A stretch of DNA of 64,000 nt, from positions 4,154,001-4,218,000 of the forward strand of contig PZJY01000001.1 of assembly GCA_031472005.1 (NCBI GenBank), in the 5' to 3' direction. This DNA is from Tetracladium setigerum. Taxonomy: Eukaryota; Ascomycota; Leotiomycetes; Helotiales. The first letter of the stretch is position 1, and each line of letters begins with the position of its first letter. The notes under the pieces are model-generated. The model was not told where the DNA came from. It did no database searches and saw only the letters and a list, made by a program, of their open reading frames with translations. The position numbers and the translations under genes were made by a program. Positions 57,244 through 64,000 of the stretch are shown piece after piece.

Positions 57244-59006
57244 GCGAGGTCACTATGCCTTACGTGTGTATTATAGCATTCGAGCACTTTATGAATGGCA
57301 TGGTGTTTTTGGAAGACCAATTGTCGATGTCGGGGTTCTCTCTCTTGTTGAAGATTGACTTGCAATGGCGGTCAAGGAGCATACAGTGAATAATATTGTT
57401 TGGGGGCTCAGGCAAGCGGTGAGATGCATGCAACGCACGCAGAAGCCACGGCCGCGGCTCACATCCAACGTTTGAAAAGCATACATTAAAAAGGGATCGA
57501 GATAATGCAGCTGGTGGCTCGGCTGGGACATGGGGATTTAATGTGGTTCTTTGTGGGTGCTTAAGTGGGAGAACGGAGGGCATGATACACCTCGTGCCAG
57601 GCCTTCGGCATCCTATTAGTTGGCGGGATCTTTCCTTAACGTGGTCCGGCTTGCTACCTAAGAGATGTTCGGGATGTTCATGGCTCCTCCTCCCTACTCC
57701 GTACATCTCCAGCTAATCCGCATCTGTCGTCTAATATTCGCCATTTATTATCCTGCCTGCTTCCGCCCTTCCTCCGCCTCAAAGGTACTTGTTGTGCAGC
57801 CAGTGTATGTGCGGTTGTGTGTGTGTGTGTATGTTGTGTGTGAGGTGTCTTTGTGTGTGTGGTGTTTTTGTGTGCTTACCATTTCAAATTATTCCGACCG
57901 CCATGCCATGCCGTGCTTGGAGTTGTTGGTGGCTGTGAGTTTGGGACCCAATCTATGTGGTGGTGGTGGTGACAGACGAGCAGGAGACGAGATCCTCGGA
58001 AGTGGAAGCGTGAAAGGACAGGAGCAGCATTGAATTTGTTACTTGAATAATGCGATAATGATCGGCTTTGAGTATCCACCATCGCCATTAAATCCATAAT
58101 TCGATAAAATCCATAAATGATTCGTAAATGAACACCAAATAAACATAAATCGAATACTAAGAACATGAATAATAGGTACAGTAATTAATGTTCCTACTTC
58201 AGTAATAAATAGTGCACTCCCTCTCCCTCGACCCACCAACTTTGCCTCCCTCCCCCCCGAACACTTCGTCATCTTGCTTGTGTGGCCGTGGTTGGAGCGA
58301 CTGATTGCACAAGCGCGATTTCCTGCTCAGACCCTGTTGAGGTGAGGCTACTTCCTGTACTGCTGTACATTTACCACCTCCCAAGATACCGTAACGAACC
58401 ATCAACAAACAACTCCAGATCCTCCCCCGATATCGACGACCAGCCGAGACCCGCGAGTTCTACGCCTGTTGATATCTTGCGAAGAACAATCTCCATTGTT
58501 TCTTGTCTTCCTAGGAATGCTGCAGGTAAGATCAGATCCCAGTCCATGCGCTGCTGCTGCTCTGGATAAGCTTCTTCTGTCTGGACGTGTTACTGTTACC
58601 CCACGATGTGAACGGATTCCACACTTTCCACGCTCCCTCACCTCACGTTCGACCCAAACGTAAGAGCCTCGCGACTCGTTCAGATTTCCACGCTCGCCGG
58701 ACGATAGCATCGAACGACCACGTTTTTATCTCTGCCTGCTTTGACGCTATTTGATCCCTTATATTTCATTCTTTCGGCTTTCTTTCCCACCTTGATCGAG
58801 CGAAACCCACCTGCCTGTGGCCTGCATATTCCGCATCTACCTTCAACATCCCGAATTATTCACGTTGGACCACCACCTCCTCCTCTTAGTTTTGGATGAC
58901 TGGCTTAATGTCATGTACAGAATTGCACAAACAGACTACGTCGTGGGCATCTGGCTAACTATTTCCCAGCAGCACACTCATTCCACGACGCACATAGAAA
59001 GCTGAT
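57244..59006. other. Intergenic region and leader of the cyclin gene
   Basis: 1.8 kb. TGTGTGTG-type repeats at 57811-57872, AT-rich DNA at 58080-58190, and pyrimidine-rich DNA from about 58380 to 58880 that probably belongs to the promoter/leader of the cyclin gene. No coding region recognised. Confidence 0.5.
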
Positions 59007-60467
59007 ATGGCTGCGGTGATGAGCGATTTCGCAGACTCCTCACGCTTTCACCACGCTCACTCGGTGATGGCTGGGTCAGGTCGAGAGCGATCTCCAGATT
59101 CCTCATATTCGCAAAGACCGAGAACGAGAGCCGATCATCCTCCAAACTCCGGCCCTCAACATCCATCCCAAGGTGCGGGGACACCCCCTCTTAGCACAAA
59201 TCCTAGCGCGATATACAATAATGAAGGTTCGGGGAGGGGATCGGAATCAAGATCAACTGGTAGAAGTGGCCCGCCGTCGCCACCTTCAAGCTCAAGCCCA
59301 AATATGGAGTCGTGGCCCAGAAGACAATTCACGAGCCAGGAGAACCTGCCGAACTCCTCTGCGCCGTACGGCAGATCACCAGCTACGGACTATTCGGAAG
59401 GCAATGTACCTTCGAGAGCCCAAGAACCATTTTCCCGAGCAGCCAGATCTCTGGATGATGTGAAGAAGTATGGGGGAATACAATCAAAGTTCGGGACCTC
59501 GCACATATCCAAAGTTTTGCCACTGAGGAGTTCCTGTCGTACAGAGGGCAGTCGGGAAGGCGGCGAAGAGCAGATGATCCGACTTTGAAATATGAAATCA
59601 GCGGGATGCCTATTACAGACATCATTGAGATGGTGGCAGGCCTGCTAACAAAAATCACCACCACAAACGACAAACAGCATGAGAATCTTCACAGACCCTT
59701 GCCTACCGGAGATACTGTGAACTTGACAGGTCATTCCTCCAGTGTGCTAGCTTTTCACGGAAAGAATGTCCCAAGCATCACCATCTTGAGCTATTTGGCT
59801 AGGATACATAAGTATTGCCCGACGACATATGAGGTGTTTTTGAGCTTGCTTGTATATTTTGACCGCATGACAGAACGGGTCAATGCATCACCCATACAGG
59901 CACTCCGCAGGGATTCAATGGAGCAGGGCCAGGAAGATACACAGACCAGTTACTCCGCAGACGGCTCGGATCTAGCAGATAGCCCACCCGCATCAACGAA
60001 TGACCCAGAGAGCTCGGCCTCTATGGAGGATACCCAATATTCACATGCTCCAGAGTCAACTCCCGCCGCCTTTCCACTAAGTCACTTTTTTGTGGTTGAT
60101 AGCTTCAATATACACAGGCTAGTGATCGCGGGGGTGACTTGTGCGAGCAAGTTCTTCTCGGATGTGTTTTACACGAATTCAAGATATGCTAAGGTTAGTC
60201 ATTTCACTATCTCACTCCGAGTCTATAACTTCAGATTTACTAACTGTAATGTCTCAATAGGTAGGAGGACTTCCCCTAGCTGAACTCAACCATCTTGAAC
60301 TCCAGTTCCTCCTCTTGAATGACTTCCGCCTCTCAGTCCCCGTGGAAGAACTCGAAGCCTACGGTACCATGTTGGTAGAATTCTACGCTCGCGAAGTCAT
60401 CGCCCAAAGATCGCAAGGAGCTATCCCGGCCGACATGGCGTACCCCGAAGATGCGGCGTCGGATTAG
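59007..60467 (+). CDS. Pho80/Pcl-type cyclin, one frame break
   Basis: Exons 59007-60193 and 60261-60467, intron phase 0. The N-terminal 150 residues are Ser/Pro-rich and disordered. The cyclin fold (PHO80 family) follows: MPITDIIEMVAGLLTKITT, SITILSYLARIHKYCPTTYEVFLSLLVYFDRM, then NIHRLVIAGVTCASKFFSDVFYTNSRYAK, and LNHLELQFLLLNDFRLSVP after the intron. Such cyclins activate Pho85-type kinases in phosphate, carbon and cell-cycle control; the exact partner is unknown. A Ser/Asp-rich insertion of about 60 residues splits the domain. The frame slips at TTTT 59515-59518, between HISKV and ATEEFLSYRGQSGRRRADD; one missing T gives 464 residues. Without it the N-terminal half would be severed from the cyclin domain. 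Confidence 0.9.
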
Positions 60468-62386
60468 ATCAAAGAAGCAACCTACAATACCTTCCTACCT
60501 ATACACTTTACGTGAATCACGGACTTTACGAAAAACAAATGAACCTTGGACGCACAACGATACGACTTTAGATATTCTTTTCTTCTTTGTCTTGCCCTTC
60601 GCCTTGCCTCGCCTCGTCCTCCTCTCTTCTTTCTATTCACATTATTGAGCAAGCCATCCTTCTTCTCTCTACTTTTTTGAAACTTGGGTTTTGGGAATAT
60701 ACCCTTTTTACCATCAATTACGGACCGCCGACCTACTCGTATTTCTTGTCCAGACCCAATCCCGATCGCCAACGACATACCTCTTCTTCCTCTGATGCTG
60801 CCTGTTGCTATACCATATCGCCTCATCGTCCTCCCCCCTTCTCGCCTAGCAACCTCCATCACGTCTCTCAATACCACCTAGCCTCCAACCCGCAACAACT
60901 CTGTCCTTGTCCAACCACACATCAAGCCAAACCACCTCTCAACCCACTCTCAACATTCTCATGCACATCCACCCATCCATTCATTCATTCACAATCTATT
61001 CGGGAGGACAGATTCTATCAGCCTGTCGAGCCAACTTAGGTTATCTGTTCGGCCTCTCCGACTCTGTTCTACAGGTACACAGTGGGGGCATGTTGTGTTC
61101 TCTCAGCAAGCGGATCAGTGCGCGAATGAAGCAGAGGACGTCTTTTTTTGATTGGGAGAAACAACAAACCTTTATTTTTCCTTTCAATTTTCCTTTTATT
61201 TTTCTCTCAATGAATAAATAGAAATGGATAAGTCATCGTACGCGAGTGAGTAAGTGGTATTTATAAGAGGAAGTAAAGTGGCGTTTTTCATGCGAGGGGG
61301 CTATTTTGTTGTTTATTTCCTTTTTTTTTGCTTCTGTTTTTTTTTTGGAAGGGTGCGGGGGGATGGGCTTTGGCTTTGGCTATGGGTGGTCTGGTGGGTG
61401 GTCAATAGGGTTGGGGTTGGTGATCGTTGTATGGGGATAGTCTATACAGTCTACACTATGACCACCATGAAGGATGAAGGATGATGGCCGATAGATAGTG
61501 GATTATGGATGATGACTGACGACTTGTTAGTCATTGGTTATTGGCTATTGACTGAGGGATGGCTGATGGCATGGAATGAGATGACATGAGATGTGATTTG
61601 ATCGCTTGGAACAGACAGAGATGGATGTCAATAACGATGGAAAATACATTTTAAGCGAGACAAGTCCAAGCCTTATCTATCATTGTAGAGAAAGGTGGAA
61701 CATGGAAATGGAGAGGAAGGAAGGCAAATCGAGAGGCTAAGATAGTAGGTGGGTGGTTAGGGAAGAAGAGAATGGAAGAGAGGGTGAAGGAGAGAGAGAG
61801 AGAGAGAGGGAGTGTGTGTGTGTGTGTGTGTGTAAGGGAGAGAGAGAAAGCTAGGCTAGGCAATTAGAGAGAAAATGAAAATCTTATATCCTATCTATCT
61901 TTACCTCCTCACCTTCACTTAATTATGTAATCTTACAGATGAAGATGTGGGAGAATAATCTTTACTATAAAGATTTTTAACATACCTTTCTTTACCTTGG
62001 CCTTTATGATTAGTTAAGAAAAAGAAATGGATGGAAGGAGAGAGGAGAAGAAGAAAAGGAGAAGAAAAGAAATGAAGAACTTTGGCTTATGTGTACAGCA
62101 CAGCTAGCACCTTACCCTTACCTATTGTGCTGCACAGTTTTTGGGTATATCCTTGGGAATATTTATTAACTAGGTAACTTACCTAGTAATTCATGGTGCT
62201 TGTTGATGTGCCTGTTACAATATAATATAACGTAGTACAGCTCTTGCTAGCTTCAGATACGTTTCCGAATCCATCCCACAGGCGACTCATTCCCTCCCCA
62301 AACATACCTAGCTATTGTAATCCCTTCCATCCTAGTCTCCGTCTCTCCCCACAATAATATCCCACAGCCACGCAAACTAAATGCCA
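60468..62386. other. Intergenic region with microsatellites
   Basis: 1.9 kb between convergent genes. Pyrimidine-rich to about 61040, poly-T near 61320-61350, GGATGATGGCTGATGG-like repeats at 61460-61575, and a GA/GT compound microsatellite at 61790-61833. No gene seen. Confidence 0.55.
61790..61833. repeat. GA/GT compound microsatellite
   Basis: GAGAGA repeat followed at once by (GT)n with no coding overlap. Confidence 0.9.
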
Positions 62387-63994
62387 TCAATCCATTTCCA
62401 GCTTTACCCTTCCCAACTTGTCCTTCCCATTTCTCAGCCTATCAGCCCCACTGACCCATCTCTCTACAACCTCCCGCGAATCAAAGCCCTCCGTTGATTT
62501 AGCAATCAGAGTTTCAAATAACTCCAGATCGTCTCCATCAAGTCTCGATCGTGCTTCTGATATGGCGTTTGCGAGGTTAAGCCAGAGAGCGATGTGTGCT
62601 TGGTGGGTTGGAGATGGGTTTTGATTTTGAGGGTGTGGTTTGAGAGATTGAAGAGATTTGGGGAGGGTGGATAATGTGGTGGTGGTAGATTTTGTGCTTT
62701 TGTTTGGTTTTGAAGGCGGATTTGGGATGACTGGGTTGGGTTCAGCTTTGATTGTCTTGGTAGAGATATTGGGTCTGTTGGGTGGGAGTGGAAGAGGTTT
62801 AATTGGGAATGGATCTAACGATGATCCTGCCTCATCGTCTACATCTGAAGCCTTTTGCTTTTGCTTTTTGATTGTTCTGGTTGCATGTGGATCATGATTA
62901 TCTCCAGATACTTTTGGTTTCGCTGGTGAATAAGATCGAGACTTATCTGTAGGGTCGTCCTCGAACTCGTCATTGGTGCATTCAAACATTGTAGACTCAT
63001 CTTCCGGCAATAAGTGGACGATATATCTATCTGGGAAGTCTATAGAGAGAGCGTAAGTATGTTCATTGGACACATTAATTTAAGAAAGAATGGAAGTGGC
63101 TGACTGACCATTTGAAATCTCGCAAATTTTCATCTCCAAGCCTGCTTGCTGGGCCATCACTTGCAAACGCCTCAAGCGATACATTGTAAACTCCTTCGCA
63201 AACGAATTTCCCGGCTCAAGCATGACGAAATCTGTCTTGATATCATACCTTTTTCGGAGTTTGTCTTTCTCGGCTTGAGATACTTCGGCGGAGAGTGCGA
63301 ATTCCCATCTATCAACAAACCGTTCCAGCTGTTAAGTCTATCAGATAAACTATTGAAAGATCGAATAATGGGGAGGTGATAGGAGACAGGCACGTACATA
63401 AGGTATGATTTGCATCAATTCCTCGTCCCGCGCGAAGTTATGAAGAATAAGTTTGTAGCCACTGGTTGACTCTGTCGCTGGCTCCGACCCTGACTTTGAC
63501 TCCGACTCTGGCTCCGGCTCCAAGTCCAACTCTTGCACCGAGTTCTTTGCTTTTATCTGCTTCCATTCTTTGATCCAAGAATCCTCAAAAGCACCCAAGC
63601 ATTGTTTTTCGTACTTGGCCCATGGCTGTGGGGGCTCATACTCCATAGTTTGGTGGCTAGCGGAAGTCTCCTTCGGTTTCCTCTTGTGTTGCTTCTTCTG
63701 CTTTGACTTTGAACCACCAGAGTTTGAAGGATGAATGTTGGGGTCCATGACTGCGTTGCCATTTGAGGGAAGAGAATCGCTATTCTCCTTCTCCTCATGC
63801 CTGGTTCGTTTGGATGGTCGTGTGGAACTCTCAGTGTCAAAATCTACCGCAGCTCGCAAGATAGATATACGATGGAAGTCTGTGAGTGTGTTGTTCATTA
63901 TCTGCATTGGCTTTTCTCGTTTGCCTTGTTGCTTCGCTGGTGGTGCTTTCGATTGGGAAATGCCGTTGCTGCTGCGTGTGCCACCACTCTCCAT
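62387..63994 (-). CDS. Hypothetical protein, possibly incomplete at 5' end
   Basis: Exons 63398-63994, 63109-63328 and 62387-63039 (phase 0 and phase 1 introns, 69 bp each) encode 489 residues from the first ATG, six bases from the window edge. The frame is still open to the edge, so the true start may lie outside. No known domain recognised. It is hydrophilic: a basic stretch (SKQKKQHKRKPKE, possible nuclear signal), an acidic EPEPESESKS run, then a more ordered centre (KLILHNFARDEELMQIIPYLERF, EVSQAEKDKLRKRYDIKTDFVM, MYRLRRLQVMAQQAGLEMKI), and a disordered Pro/Lys-rich tail with a final helix (HIALWLNLANAISEARSRL). Splicing is inferred from good donors and acceptors that keep phase. Confidence 0.72.
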
Positions 63995-64000
63995 CTCCTC

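Noticed and set aside
1..64000. Secondary-metabolite gene cluster
   Set aside because: The only P450 is CYP51 and no polyketide synthase, NRPS, terpene cyclase or dedicated transporter is present.

Overview
The window comes from a filamentous ascomycete (Pezizomycotina). The evidence is short GTAAGT-type introns with AG ends, Zn2Cys6 and BTB gene content, a CYP51 sterol demethylase of the mould type, and long microsatellite-rich intergenic spaces. A leotiomycete is my guess from the style of the genes; the sequence alone does not prove it. I support 20 protein genes and see no rRNA, tRNA, CRISPR array or complete transposon.

Layout. 0-9 kb: the 3' end of a DGAT2-type diacylglycerol acyltransferase, the CYP51 eburicol/lanosterol 14-alpha-demethylase, and an AdipoR/Izh-type membrane protein; this is a lipid and sterol neighbourhood. 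8.5-15 kb: on the minus strand, a secreted Cys-rich single-pass membrane protein and a SAM-PH domain protein. 15-23 kb: an 8.2-kb gene-free stretch leading into a Zn2Cys6 regulator of the Pro1/NosA/RosA type. 27-31 kb: a divergent pair, a mitochondrial ribosomal protein of the Fe/Mn-SOD fold (minus) and a molybdenum cofactor sulfurase (plus). 31.9-34.5 kb: two tandem, identically spliced SRPBCC paralogues. 38.4-39.1 kb: a Ser/Pro-rich protein of unknown function. 42.4-47.8 kb: three tandem BTB/POZ paralogues on the minus strand, followed by a membrane-anchored SRPBCC protein. 49.4-60.5 kb: the amino-acid-permease chaperone SHR3, an NmrA/epimerase-like oxidoreductase, a branched-chain aminotransferase, an Erv2-type sulfhydryl oxidase, proteasome subunit beta-1 and a Pho80/Pcl-type cyclin. 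62.4-64 kb: a hypothetical gene that may run off the right edge.

The strongest cross-cutting signal is technical. At least 13 places in nine genes show a one-base (in one case possibly two-base) reading-frame slip inside or beside a short homopolymer, mostly a missing C or G. In each case the continuation in the neighbouring frame restores family-typical sequence. So many slips in housekeeping genes point to uncorrected homopolymer errors in the assembly rather than pseudogenes. Affected genes should be read as intact genes with bad base calls until reads are checked.

The most biologically interesting accessory part is 31.9-48.9 kb: lineage-style duplicated BTB genes (with a shared C-terminal signature and a shared basic N-terminal motif) and SRPBCC genes, set in sparse DNA with duplicated upstream segments.
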